From assembly GCF_021631985.1 (NCBI RefSeq), contig NZ_CP070225.1, forward strand, positions 5,642,001-5,706,000: 64,000 nt of DNA, read 5' to 3'. Within the stretch, counting starts at the first letter, position 1; the number at the start of each line of letters is the position of its first letter. This DNA comes from Sandaracinus amylolyticus (GTDB lineage: Bacteria > Myxococcota_A > Polyangia > Polyangiales > Sandaracinaceae). Both the position numbers and the translations under genes were made by a program. A model generated the notes under the pieces. It was given only the letters and a program-made list of their open reading frames with translations. It did not search any database and was not told the DNA's origin. Of this stretch, positions 1-8,159 are shown piece after piece.

Positions 1-1415
1 TGCGCCTCCGCGATCATCGCCTGCGCGGTCTGCTCGCGCGCCGCGGGATCCTCGATCGCCTCGAGCTGCTTGCGCATCCCGATGCGCACCGCGCCCTCGA
101 GGTTCATCCCGCCGAATTCGCCAGTGGGCCACGACACCGTGAAGACCGATGCGTGGAAGTGCCCGCCGGCCATCGCCTGCGCGCCGAGCCCGTAGCCGCG
201 CCGCAGCACGACCGTGAAGTACGGCACCGAGAGGCTCGCTGCCGCGACGAACATGCGCGAGACGTGACGCACCAGCGCGGTCTGCTCGGCCTGGGGGCCG
301 ACCATGAACCCCGGCGTGTCGACGAGCGAGACGATCGGGAGCGAGAACGCGTCGCAGAGCTGGAAGAAGCGCGCGGCCTTGTCCGCCGCGTCGGCATCGA
401 TCGCACCGCCGAGGTGCCCGGTGTCGCTCGCGACGATGCCGAGCGGAATGCCCTCGATGCGCACGAGCGCGGTGACCAGGCTTCGACCGAACTCGCGACG
501 CAGCTCGAGCACCGATCCGGTGTCGGCGATCGTGTCGACGATCGGCCGCACCTTGTAGCCACGACGACGGCTCGCGGGCATCGCGTCGCGCAGCGTCTCC
601 TGCGGCGCGCACGGCCCCGGCGCGATCGGGCCCTGGAAGTACGAGAGGTACTTCTTCGCGATCGCGACCGCCTCGGCCTCGTCGCGCACCCGCACGTCGA
701 TCACGCCGTTCTTGGTCTGCACGTCGGCGGGGCCGATCTCCTCGGGCGCGAACTTCCCGAGGCCTCCCGCCTCGATCATCACCGGGCCGGCCATGCCGAC
801 GTTGCTGTCGTCGGTCGCGACGATCACGTCGCAGCACCCGAGCAGCGCGGCGTTGCCCGCGTAGCAGCGACCCGAGACGATGCCGACGCGCGGCACGAGC
901 CCCGAGAGCGCGGCGAACGCGTGGAAGCTCGTGGTGTCGAGCGCCGCGACGGTGTGCGTGTCGGTGTCGTTGGGGCGCCCGCCGCCGCCCTCGGCGAAGA
1001 GCACGATCGGCACGCGGTGCTGCGCGGCGAGCGCGAGCATGCGATCGAGCTTGCGGTGCGAGGCGAGGCCCTGGGTCCCCGCGAACACCGTGTAGTCGTA
1101 GGCGAGCACCATCGTGCGCGCGCGCTCTTCGCCGACCAGCGCGCGATTGATCGTGCCGATGCCGCAGACGATGCCGTCGGCGGGGCTCGCTCGCACGAGA
1201 TCGTCGACGGTCCGCGTCGATCGCTGCGCGGCGAGCGCGAGCGCCCCGTACTCGACGAAGCTCCCCTCGTCGACGAGGTCCGCGACGTTCTCGCGCGCGG
1301 TGCGCTGCCCGGTCTTGCGCCGCTTCGCGACCGCGTCGGGGCGCGCCTCGTCGGTCGTCGCGTGCAGCCGCGCGCGCAGCTCCGCGAGCTCCGGTCGTTC
1401 GTCGCGCTCGCTCAT
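1..1415 (-). CDS. Acyl-CoA carboxylase carboxyltransferase (beta) subunit, partial
   Basis: Reading the minus strand from ATG at 1415 gives an open frame of about 471 codons with no stop before the window edge, so the C-terminus is missing. It carries the carboxyltransferase (crotonase-like) pattern: an N-terminal RENVADLVDEGSF segment, a LFAEGGGGRPND stretch, GRCYAGNAALLGCCD, and a second-half VDTPGFMVGPQAE motif followed by RRGYGLGAQAMAGG. Propionyl-, methylcrotonyl- and acetyl-CoA carboxylase beta subunits share these motifs. They transfer carboxyl from carboxybiotin to an acyl-CoA in the cytoplasm. The start codon overlaps the stop of the acyl-CoA dehydrogenase in an ATGA (1412-1415), so the two are one transcript and translationally coupled. 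Pairing with a dehydrogenase suggests branched-chain or short-chain acyl-CoA catabolism. The exact substrate cannot be read from sequence, and no biotin-carrying subunit is in view. Confidence 0.9.
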   Translation of the reverse strand, partial: MSERDERPELAELRARLHATTDEARPDAVAKRRKTGQRTARENVADLVDEGSFVEYGALALAAQRSTRTVDDLVRASPADGIVCGIGTINRALVGEERARTMVLAYDYTVFAGTQGLASHRKLDRMLALAAQHRVPIVLFAEGGGGRPNDTDTHTVAALDTTSFHAFAALSGLVPRVGIVSGRCYAGNAALLGCCDVIVATDDSNVGMAGPVMIEAGGLGKFAPEEIGPADVQTKNGVIDVRVRDEAEAVAIAKKYLSYFQGPIAPGPCAPQETLRDAMPASRRRGYKVRPIVDTIADTGSVLELRREFGRSLVTALVRIEGIPLGIVASDTGHLGGAIDADAADKAARFFQLCDAFSLPIVSLVDTPGFMVGPQAEQTALVRHVSRMFVAAASLSVPYFTVVLRRGYGLGAQAMAGGHFHASVFTVSWPTGEFGGMNLEGAVRIGMRKQLEAIEDPAAREQTAQAMIAEA

Positions 1416-2644
1416 CGGGAGACGCCGCGCTTCATGAGCTCGATGCGCGCGATCACGCCCTTGTGCACCTCGTCGGGCCCGTCGGCGAGACGCAGGCTGC
1501 GCGCCTGCGCGAAGAACCCGGTGAGCGGCGTGTCGTCGGACATGCCGGCGCCGCCGTGGATCTGGATCGCGTCGTCGACGACCTTCTGCAGCACGTTGGG
1601 CGCGACCACCTTGATCGCCGAGATCTCGGTCATCGCGCCGAGCGCGCCGACCTGATCGAGCTTCCACGCGGCGTAGAGCGTGAGCAGCCGCGCCTGATCG
1701 ATCGCGACGCGCGCGTCGGCGACGCGCTCGCGGTTGCCGCCCAGGTTGATGAGCGGCTTGCCGAACGCGGTGCGCGACGCGCCGCGCGTGATCATCAGCT
1801 CGAGCGCGCGCTCCGCCGCGCCGATGCAGCGCATGCAGTGGTGGATGCGCCCCGGGCCGAGCCTGCCCTGCGCGATCTCGAAGCCCATGCCGAGCCCCGC
1901 GATCACGTTCGAGCGCGGGACACGCACGTTCGTGAAGTGCACCTCTCCGTGCCCGTGCGGCGCGTCGTACGCGCCGTAGACCGGGAGCATTCGCTTCACC
2001 TCGACGCCGCGCGCGTCGAGCGGGACGAGGACCATCGAGTGCTGGTGATGGCGATCCGCGCCCGCGTCGGGGGTGCGCGCCATGAAGATCGCGATCTTCG
2101 CGCGCGGATCGCCGATGCCGCTCGACCACCACTTCTTTCCGTTCAGCACGACCTCGTCGCCCTCGAGGATCGCGGTCGCCTGCATGTTGGTCGCGTCCGA
2201 CGACGCGACGTCGGGCTCGGTCATGCAGAAGACGGACCGGATCTCTCCGTCGAGCAGCGGGCGCAGCCAGCGCTGCTTCTGCTCGTCGCTGCCGTAGCGC
2301 CAGATCACCTCCATGTTGCCGGTGTCGGGCGCGCCGCAGTTGAAGACCTCGGGCGCGAGGAAGCTCTTGCCCGTCTCCTCGGCAACCGGCGCGTACTCGA
2401 GCGTGCTCAGGCCCGCGCCGAGCTGCGCGTCGGGCAGGAAGAGGTTCCACAGACCTTCCTTGCGCGCCTTCGCCTTCAGCTCCTCGACCAGCGGATGGAT
2501 CGTCCACGCGCGCCAATTCCCGTCGGGGTTCGCGGCGCGCACCTCGCTCCAGTAGCGCGCCTCGACGGGCTGGATGTGCTCGGCGACGAAGCGCCGCACG
2601 CGATCGACGTACTCGACGGAACGAGGGCTCGGCGTGAAGTCCAT
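1412..2644 (-). CDS. Acyl-CoA dehydrogenase family flavoprotein
   Basis: About 410 residues, FAD-dependent, removing two hydrogens from the alpha-beta bond of an acyl-CoA. Visible family signatures are an N-terminal helical domain, FCMTEPDVASSDATN (the FAD/substrate loop of the beta domain), KWWSSGIGDPRAKIAIFMARTP, a C-terminal GPGRIHHCMRCIGAAERALELM stretch and a late IQIHGGAGMSDDTPL motif typical of the family's nucleotide-contacting C-terminal domain. I place the start at ATG 2644, preceded by an AGGA at suitable spacing. The frame continues 22 codons further upstream, but that extension runs into the palindrome at the LysR start and lacks a ribosome site. It is first in the operon with the carboxyltransferase. 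The longer family with this HHCMR pattern includes medium- and branched-chain enzymes, so the substrate is unassigned. Confidence 0.92.
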   Translation of the reverse strand: MDFTPSPRSVEYVDRVRRFVAEHIQPVEARYWSEVRAANPDGNWRAWTIHPLVEELKAKARKEGLWNLFLPDAQLGAGLSTLEYAPVAEETGKSFLAPEVFNCGAPDTGNMEVIWRYGSDEQKQRWLRPLLDGEIRSVFCMTEPDVASSDATNMQATAILEGDEVVLNGKKWWSSGIGDPRAKIAIFMARTPDAGADRHHQHSMVLVPLDARGVEVKRMLPVYGAYDAPHGHGEVHFTNVRVPRSNVIAGLGMGFEIAQGRLGPGRIHHCMRCIGAAERALELMITRGASRTAFGKPLINLGGNRERVADARVAIDQARLLTLYAAWKLDQVGALGAMTEISAIKVVAPNVLQKVVDDAIQIHGGAGMSDDTPLTGFFAQARSLRLADGPDEVHKGVIARIELMKRGVSR

Positions 2645-2694
2645 GCGCCGATCCTGCGCGCGCGCGGTGGATGAAGGAACTGAAACGTGATCAT

Positions 2695-2725
2695 ATCGAA
2701 CCATGAGCACCGCTCATGGTTCGAT
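2695..2725. promoter_or_regulatory. Perfect 14-bp inverted repeat over the LysR start codon
   Basis: Left arm ATCGAACCATGAGC (2695-2708), spacer ACC (2709-2711), right arm GCTCATGGTTCGAT (2712-2725), with no mismatch. The LysR ATG (2703) lies inside the left arm. It sits in the short divergent region between the dehydrogenase start (2644) and the regulator, so an autoregulatory operator is the simplest reading. In RNA it would also form a hairpin sequestering the start codon. The symmetry is seen; the function is inferred. Confidence 0.6.
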
Positions 2726-3632
2726 CCGGCAGCTCGATCTCAATCTCCTGCTCACGTTCGAGGCGACCTACGCCGAGCGGAACCTGACGCGCGCAGCGTC
2801 GCGGCTCTTCGTCAGCCAGTCCGCGGTGAGCCACGCCCTCGCGCGGCTGCGCGCGCAGCTCGGCGATGCGCTCTTCGTGCGTCAGGGGCGCGGCGTCGTG
2901 CCCACCGCGACCGCAGAGCGGCTCGCGCCGGCGGTGCGCGAGGCCCTCGCGATCCTGCGCCGCGCGCTCGAGCCGCACGACTTCGATCCCGCGCGCGACC
3001 TCGCGCACGTCGCGCTCGCCGTGCACGACGAGCTCGAGCCCGCCGTGCTGCCGGCGCTCGCGGCGCGGGTCCGGCCCCATGCGCCGGACGCGACGATCGA
3101 CTGCGTGCGGCTCGACCGCGCGAGCATCGAGCAGGATCTCGGATCGGGCAGGCTCGATCTCGTGGTCGACGTGGCACGCGCCGCGGGGCCCGAGCTGCGT
3201 CACGCGCTGCTCGCGCGCGACAGCTTCTGCGTGGTGAGCCGGCGCCGGCGCGCGCTCGACGCGAAGAAGTACCTCGCGGCGCGGCACGTGACGGTCTCGT
3301 CGCGCCGGACCGGATCGTCGATCGAGGATCTGCTGCTGGATCGGCTCGGGCACGAGCGCGTCGTGGTGGCACGCTGTCAGCGCTACGAGGCGGCGTGTCG
3401 GCTCGTGGCGGGATCGGATCTGCTGCTCACCGCGCCGCGGTTGCACGCGCAGTCGATCGCGAAGCGGCTCGAGCTGGCGCTGCTGCCGGTGCCGCTGCCG
3501 CTCCCGCCGATCGAGCTGCACGTGTACTGGCACCGCCACGCCGACACCGATGCGCGCAGTCGGTGGCTCCGCGCGCGGCTGCTCGAGGGCGTCGAGCCGA
3601 AGCGGCGCGCGCGTCGTCACGCGGCGGAGTGA
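2703..3632 (+). CDS. LysR-type transcriptional regulator
   Basis: 309 residues. The N-terminal winged helix-turn-helix is clear (LDLNLLLTFEATYAERNLTR, then AASRLFVSQSAVSHALARLR with a following LFVRQGRG wing), and a substrate-binding domain follows, of the NodD/NahR-like subgroup judging by the LDLNLL opening. ATG 2703 is the only reasonable start in this frame and puts the HTH at the usual distance. It is divergent from the acyl-CoA dehydrogenase/carboxylase pair and most likely controls it in response to an acyl-CoA or acid intermediate. The ligand is not readable from the sequence. Its last bases overlap the convergent small gene ending at 3617. Confidence 0.92.
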   Translation: MSTAHGSIRQLDLNLLLTFEATYAERNLTRAASRLFVSQSAVSHALARLRAQLGDALFVRQGRGVVPTATAERLAPAVREALAILRRALEPHDFDPARDLAHVALAVHDELEPAVLPALAARVRPHAPDATIDCVRLDRASIEQDLGSGRLDLVVDVARAAGPELRHALLARDSFCVVSRRRRALDAKKYLAARHVTVSSRRTGSSIEDLLLDRLGHERVVVARCQRYEAACRLVAGSDLLLTAPRLHAQSIAKRLELALLPVPLPLPPIELHVYWHRHADTDARSRWLRARLLEGVEPKRRARRHAAE

Positions 3633-3859
3633 AGCTGCGCGAGGCGGATCATCGCCCTGGCGGGAAGCCCGCCCGCGCACCACACGACGGCGTGCGCGCG
3701 CTCGAGCGCGCGGCGATCGCGCTCGTCGAGGTCACCGCCGCGGGTGACCACGGTGCGTCCCGCGAGCAGCTCGGGGTCGTCGCACACCGCGGCGAGCGGG
3801 TGCGTCTTGCCGTGCGCGTCGACGATGACCAGCCCGCGCCCCTTCGCGCCGCGCTTCAT
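3617..3859 (-). CDS. Small hypothetical protein (80 aa)
   Basis: A short frame starting MKRGAKGRGLVIVDAHGK and including a TVVTRGGDLDERDRRALERA segment followed by HAVVWCAGGLPAR. It reads like real protein: balanced composition, alternating beta/alpha pattern and codons ending in G/C. I do not recognise a family. It is convergent with the LysR gene and overlaps its 3' end by 16 bases. The intrinsic evidence is limited to codon character, so a chance open frame remains possible. Confidence 0.45.
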   Translation of the reverse strand: MKRGAKGRGLVIVDAHGKTHPLAAVCDDPELLAGRTVVTRGGDLDERDRRALERAHAVVWCAGGLPARAMIRLAQLHSAA

Positions 3860-3988
3860 CGCGTGGCGGAACGCGTCCGACGGACATCGTCGAGCTGCGG
3901 GCCGCGCGCGGCGCCGTTAGCGCGGGCTTGATGCCCGGTCGCTGGGTCTCAACGCCATGGCGATCGCGGCGCCCCTAGCTTGGAGGGC

Positions 3989-4237
3989 ATGACCCACCAG
4001 ACTCCGCAGACCTCTCGCGAGGGTGCCACTCCCGACGCGATCGATCGCGAGTCGATCGCGCTGCTCTTGGTGACGGCGGCGACGGCGATGATCCCGATCG
4101 TCACCGCGCTGCTCGAGCGCGCCCGCTTCGGGGCCGCCGAATCGCTCGCGTGCATCGTGGTCGGGCTCGCGATCGCGCTCGCGACGAGCGAGCTGCGCAT
4201 CGGCCATGCGCGCTCCGAAGACGCCGCGGACGAGTGA
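3989..4237 (+). CDS. Small predicted membrane protein (82 aa)
   Basis: Begins at ATG 3989 just after a GGAGG (3982-3986), though the spacing is short; a TTG at 3980 is an alternative. Two hydrophobic stretches, about residues 22-42 (LLLVTAATAMIPIVTALLE) and 50-70 (ACIVVGLAIALATSE), with charged ends, suggest a two-helix inner-membrane protein. No family recognised. It stands alone, with a short gap before the minus-strand gene ending at 4312. Confidence 0.55.
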   Translation: MTHQTPQTSREGATPDAIDRESIALLLVTAATAMIPIVTALLERARFGAAESLACIVVGLAIALATSELRIGHARSEDAADE

Positions 4238-4311
4238 GCTCGAGCGCAGGGATCGTTCACGCGCTCCGCGCGTCGCCGAGTCCGAGCCGGCGCACCGGAC
4301 AGCGCGAGCGC

Positions 4312-4698
4312 TCAGGGCTCGTTCGTCGCTCGCGCGCGACCGACCGGAGCTCGCACGAGCGCGAGACGAGGCTCGCGGTGCGTCTCGACCACGCACCGCA
4401 GCGGCCTGACGATCCGCAGCAGCTCCGCTGCGCGACGGTGGACGAGGTGCGCGCGCAACCGGCGCGCTGCGATCGAGAGCGCCCACTGGAAGCACGCCCA
4501 CGCCACCGACGCGAGCGCGACCGCCGGCATCGGGTCGGGCCCTCGCGCGGTCACCGCGCGGATCACGAGCGCATAGAGCGCGAACGCCAGGAGCCCGAGC
4601 CCCGCGTGCGCGAGATCGAGCGCAGAGGAATGCGGCGTCTCGCGGCGAGCGCGTCGCACGGCAGCGCGGACGGGCGGGGCGGGAATTCGATAGACCAC
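4312..4698 (-). CDS. Hypothetical protein with two membrane segments (128 aa)
   Basis: Frame starting MVYRIPAPPVRAAVRRAR. A basic N-terminus is followed by two hydrophobic stretches (GLGLLAFALYALVIRAV and AVALASVAWACFQWALSIAA), then an Arg-rich tail. The hydrophobic pattern and positive-inside ends support an inner-membrane protein, but no motif identifies it and the Arg-rich ends could be an artefact of a GC-rich frame. It reads away from the kdp operon. Confidence 0.4.
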   Translation of the reverse strand: MVYRIPAPPVRAAVRRARRETPHSSALDLAHAGLGLLAFALYALVIRAVTARGPDPMPAVALASVAWACFQWALSIAARRLRAHLVHRRAAELLRIVRPLRCVVETHREPRLALVRAPVGRARATNEP

Positions 4699-4962
4699 GA
4701 CGCACAGCTTCGGGCAGGCCGAGTCAGCACGCCGCCAAAGGGCCGCCCTCGCGCGTCAAAACGGCGTCAAGAACGCCACCGTCGGAGTCGCCGCCGCGGA
4801 GCGACGCGCGTAGGTACCCCCATGGTGCGATCCACCGCGGAGCCCCGTTATTAGCGCGCTCTTATCGCGATCGAGGGGCCTCTTTGCTCCACGTTAGGAA
4901 CGGCACCGCTAGGGTCTCCGTGCTGGCCGGCGTGCTGCTTCTTCGCCGGCGGAGGAAGTGCG
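4699..4962. other. Intergenic region upstream of the kdp operon
   Basis: 264 bases between two divergent genes. It should hold the promoter of the potassium operon. The stretch at about 4846-4880 is relatively AT-containing for this genome (GTTATTAGCGCG then CTTATCGCG), followed by GAGGGGCCTC. No consensus promoter or KdpE site can be called by eye. A ribosome site (GGAGG) precedes the barrel-protein ATG. Confidence 0.35.
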
Positions 4963-6204
4963 ATGACTCGGGATCGGATCGGCGCAGCGCTCCTCGCAGT
5001 GCTGGTGTCGAGCGCCACTGCCGCTGCGGCGCAGGACGACGCGGCCGCAGGACCAACGATGGACACCACGGAGCCGGCGGCCCCCGCCGGTGACGAGACC
5101 GCGTCGTCGAGCGAGGGCGGCCCCGAGCCGTTCACGATCGGCGGCTGGGCCGAGGCGTATTACGCATTCAACTTCAACGAGCCGAGCAACGGAATCACCG
5201 ATCTCCGCGGCTTCGACAATCGACACAACAGCTTCAATCTGTCGAACGTCGTCCTCGATGCGCAGTGGGACTGGGAGGGTGTCAATGGCCGCATCACCCT
5301 TCAGTGGGGCTCCACTCCGGCCACGTATTATCTGGCGGAGACGGCAGCGCCCAGCCTCGGCACGGGAGTCGGCGCCCAGAGCATCGAGCTGTGGCAATTC
5401 GTCCAGCAGGCGTACGTCGGGTATCGCGTCCCGATCGGCACCGGGCTGAACGTCCAAGCGGGCCTGTTCCTCCATCCGATCGGCGTGGAGGGAATGGCGG
5501 TCAAGGACAACTGGCTCTATTCGCGCACGAACCTGTTCTACGGATATCCGTTCTACCACACCGGATTTCGCGTCTCGTACGAGGTGATCCCCGGACTGGC
5601 GCTGAATCTCTGGCTCGTGAACGGGTGGAACACCGTCCTCGACAACAACGACGAGAAGACGGTGATGCTCCACGCGACCTTCGCGCTCGGCGAGCTCTTC
5701 ACCGGGGCGTTCTCGTACACGACGGGCGTCGAGCGCCCGGAGGACGCGCCCGAGGGCCGCGCCTGGCGACACACCTTCGATCTCAACGGCACGCTCACGG
5801 CGACCGAGTGGCTCGCGTTCCAGGGTCAGGTCACCGGCGGATTCGAGCCCAATGCATTCGGGACCAGCGGATATGCCGCGGGCATGCTCGCGGTGCGCGT
5901 GTCGGTGATCGAGTGGCTCTCGTTCGCGGCGCGCGGCGACTTCTTCTGGGAGCGCGTCGCGAGCGACGCGAGCGGGACTGCGTCGCCGATCTTCTGGCCG
6001 GTCGAGTGGGTCTCGTCGGCGACGATCGGCGCGGACGTGCATCCCCACGACCACGTCTCGCTCCGCCTCGAGTACCGGCACGACGAAGCGGCGGGAGACG
6101 CGTACTTCGCGGGCGAGGTGATCGGCGACGGCGCGACCGTGCCGTTCGTCCGGAACGCAGCGTCGCAGAACACGATCACCGTCGGCGCGACTGCGTGGTT
6201 CTGA
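4963..6204 (+). CDS. Outer-membrane beta-barrel (porin-like) protein of the kdp operon
   Basis: 413 residues. A signal peptide (about residues 1-23, ending ATAAAAQ) is followed by a Pro/Ala/Ser linker and then alternating beta strands rich in aromatic residues (GGWAEAYYAFNFNEPSNGIT, GFDNRHNSFNLSNVVLDAQW). The chain ends in ATAWF, the terminal aromatic that marks outer-membrane barrels. The pattern fits the porin-like BBP2 type of outer membrane protein. It is 16 bases upstream of the small kdp peptides and on the same strand, so it is probably the first gene of the operon and may give potassium a route across the outer membrane. The barrel is visible in sequence; the potassium role is inferred only from context. 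Confidence 0.85.
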   Translation: MTRDRIGAALLAVLVSSATAAAAQDDAAAGPTMDTTEPAAPAGDETASSSEGGPEPFTIGGWAEAYYAFNFNEPSNGITDLRGFDNRHNSFNLSNVVLDAQWDWEGVNGRITLQWGSTPATYYLAETAAPSLGTGVGAQSIELWQFVQQAYVGYRVPIGTGLNVQAGLFLHPIGVEGMAVKDNWLYSRTNLFYGYPFYHTGFRVSYEVIPGLALNLWLVNGWNTVLDNNDEKTVMLHATFALGELFTGAFSYTTGVERPEDAPEGRAWRHTFDLNGTLTATEWLAFQGQVTGGFEPNAFGTSGYAAGMLAVRVSVIEWLSFAARGDFFWERVASDASGTASPIFWPVEWVSSATIGADVHPHDHVSLRLEYRHDEAAGDAYFAGEVIGDGATVPFVRNAASQNTITVGATAWF

Positions 6205-6220
6205 CCCCTGGAGACGATCG

Positions 6221-6304
6221 ATGACCGACCTGATCTACGTCGCGCTCACGCTCTTCACGTTCGCCGCGGTGTGGGGCTTCGCGCTCCTGACCGAGCGGCT
6301 CTGA
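6221..6304 (+). CDS. 27-residue membrane peptide in the kdp operon
   Basis: ATG 6221 to TGA 6302-6304, encoding a single hydrophobic helix (TDLIYVALTLFTFAAVWGFA) ending in LLTERL. It lies between the barrel gene and kdpF, with 16 and 19 bases on either side. It resembles KdpF in size but lacks KdpF's Pro-Glu end, so it is a second small membrane subunit or regulator rather than a copy. I have no family name for it. Its position, hydrophobicity and start context make it likely real. Confidence 0.65.
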   Translation: MTDLIYVALTLFTFAAVWGFALLTERL

Positions 6305-6323
6305 TCTCCGCACCGGAGGCTCC

Positions 6324-6416
6324 ATGTCGATTCTCCTCTTCCTCGGCGCCCTGATGGCGACCGGATTGCTCGTCTATCTCTCGTTCGCGCTGCTCGCGCC
6401 GGAGAAGCTGCAGTGA
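6324..6416 (+). CDS. kdpF: KdpF, small subunit of the potassium-transporting ATPase
   Basis: 30 residues: one transmembrane helix (SILLFLGALMATGLLVYLS) followed by [10 protein letters not shown]. The ALL-x-PE ending is the KdpF signature. GGAGG lies 5 bases upstream of ATG 6324. KdpF is a small stabilising subunit of the KdpFABC complex in the inner membrane. Its stop overlaps the GTG of kdpA (GTGA at 6413-6416). Confidence 0.9.
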   Translation: MSILLFLGALMATGLLVYLSFALLAPEKLQ

Positions 6417-8146
6417 CTTCGAATGCGATCGTCCAGATGCTCGTGTACCTCGTCGTGCTCACCGCGATCGCGGTGCCGCTCGGCGAGTACATGGCGCGCG
6501 TCTACGGCGGGACCTCGAAGGTCGCGGATCGGATCCTCGGCCCGATCGAGCGCCTCTTCTATCGCGCAGCGGGCGTCGACCCGACGCGCGAGCAGAGCTG
6601 GAAGGAATACACGCTCTCGGTGCTGCTCTTCAGCGCCGCGGGGATGCTGCTCGTGTATCTCCTCCAGCGCGCACAAGCGTTCTTGCCGCTGAATCCCGAC
6701 GAGCTCGGCGCAGTGGCGCCCGAGGTCTCGTTCAACACCGCGGCGAGCTTCACGAGCAACACGAACTGGCAGGCCTACGGCGGCGAGACGACGATGTCGT
6801 ATCTCAGCCAGATGGCCGCGCTCACGGTGCAGAACTTCGTGAGCGCGGCCACGGGCATGGCGGTGCTCGCCGCGCTGATCCGGGGGATCACGCGTCGCCA
6901 GACCGACGAGATCGGCAACTTCTGGGTCGACATGACGCGGAGCACGCTCCACGTGCTGTTGCCGCTCTCGATCGTCCTCGCGCTCGTCCTCGTCTCCCAA
7001 GGAGTCGTGCAGACGTTCGACGGCGCGGCGACGGCTCGCCTGCTCGACGCCGAGGGCGCGACGGTCATCGATCAGATCCTCGCGCGCGGTCCGGCCGCGT
7101 CGCAGATCGCGATCAAGCAGCTCGGCACGAACGGCGGAGGGTTCTTCAACGTCAACTCCGCCCATCCGTTCGAGAACCCCACCGCGCTCTCCAACTTCTT
7201 CGAGCTGCTCGCGATCCTGCTCATCCCCGCCGCGCTCTGCTTCACGTTCGGCGCGATGGTGCGCGACCGGCGCCAGGGCTGGGCGATCTATGCAGCGATG
7301 ACTGGCATCTTCGTGCTCTGCCTCGTGCCCGAGGTGATGGTCGAGCAAGCGGGCAATCCGATGCTCGCCGACGCGGGCGCGGAGATCGCGGCGACCGATC
7401 TCCAGGCGGGCGGCAACATGGAGGGCAAGGAAGTCCGATACGGCATCACGAATTCGGCGCTCTGGGCGATCGTGACCACGTCGGCGTCCAACGGCTCGGT
7501 GAATTCGATGCACGACTCCTACACTCCGCTCGGCGGCATGCTGCCCATGTGGCTCATGCAGCTCGGAGAGGTGGTGTTCGGCGGCGTCGGATCGGGCCTC
7601 TACGGAATGCTGCTCTTCGTGTTCGTCGCGGTGTTCATCGCAGGACTGATGGTCGGCAGGACACCCGAGTACCTCGGCAAGAAGATCGAGGCGTTCGAGA
7701 TGAAGATGGCGTCGGTCGGGATCCTGATCCCGACCGTGATCATCCTCGCCTCCACCGCGGTCGCGATCACGATCGAGCCGGGACGCGCGACCATCCAGGA
7801 CGCCGGCGCGCACGGCTTCAGCGAGGTGCTCTATTCGATGACGTCGACCGGCGCGAACAACGGCAGTGCGTTCGCCGGACTGACCGTCAACACCCCGTTC
7901 TACGCGACGATCCACGGGCTGAACATGCTCCTGTCGCGATTCCTGATCATCGTCGCGGTGCTCGCGATCGCAGGGTCGCTCGCGAAGAAGAAAGCCGTGC
8001 CGCCGAGCCCCGGCACGATGCCCACCCACACTCCGCTCTTCGTCGGCCTGCTCGTCGGCACCGTGGTGCTCGTCGGCGCGTTGAGCTTCGTCCCCGCGCT
8101 CGCGCTGGGGCCGATCGTCGAGCACCTCCAGATGATCGCTGGCTGA
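6413..8146 (+). CDS. kdpA: KdpA, potassium-binding and translocating subunit
   Basis: 577 residues, close to the usual length, with about ten membrane segments. KdpA belongs to the superfamily of K+ transporters and selects K+ in the KdpFABC pump. Seen here: [20 protein letters not shown] (selectivity-filter region), [15 protein letters not shown] and [14 protein letters not shown], the repeated pore loops. The GTG start is set by overlap with the kdpF stop (GTGA), meaning coupled translation. It is followed after 13 bases by kdpB. Confidence 0.97.
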   Translation: MTSNAIVQMLVYLVVLTAIAVPLGEYMARVYGGTSKVADRILGPIERLFYRAAGVDPTREQSWKEYTLSVLLFSAAGMLLVYLLQRAQAFLPLNPDELGAVAPEVSFNTAASFTSNTNWQAYGGETTMSYLSQMAALTVQNFVSAATGMAVLAALIRGITRRQTDEIGNFWVDMTRSTLHVLLPLSIVLALVLVSQGVVQTFDGAATARLLDAEGATVIDQILARGPAASQIAIKQLGTNGGGFFNVNSAHPFENPTALSNFFELLAILLIPAALCFTFGAMVRDRRQGWAIYAAMTGIFVLCLVPEVMVEQAGNPMLADAGAEIAATDLQAGGNMEGKEVRYGITNSALWAIVTTSASNGSVNSMHDSYTPLGGMLPMWLMQLGEVVFGGVGSGLYGMLLFVFVAVFIAGLMVGRTPEYLGKKIEAFEMKMASVGILIPTVIILASTAVAITIEPGRATIQDAGAHGFSEVLYSMTSTGANNGSAFAGLTVNTPFYATIHGLNMLLSRFLIIVAVLAIAGSLAKKKAVPPSPGTMPTHTPLFVGLLVGTVVLVGALSFVPALALGPIVEHLQMIAG

Positions 8147-8159
8147 GGAGTCGAATCCG

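Noticed and set aside
153-1655. Long plus-strand frame of 500 codons at the left end
   Set aside because: It mirrors the carboxyltransferase on the minus strand, has Arg/Asp/Glu/His-biased composition and no family signature.
2715-2730. GGTTCGATCC resembling a tRNA T-loop
   Set aside because: It is part of the palindrome at the LysR start, and no acceptor or anticodon arm surrounds it.
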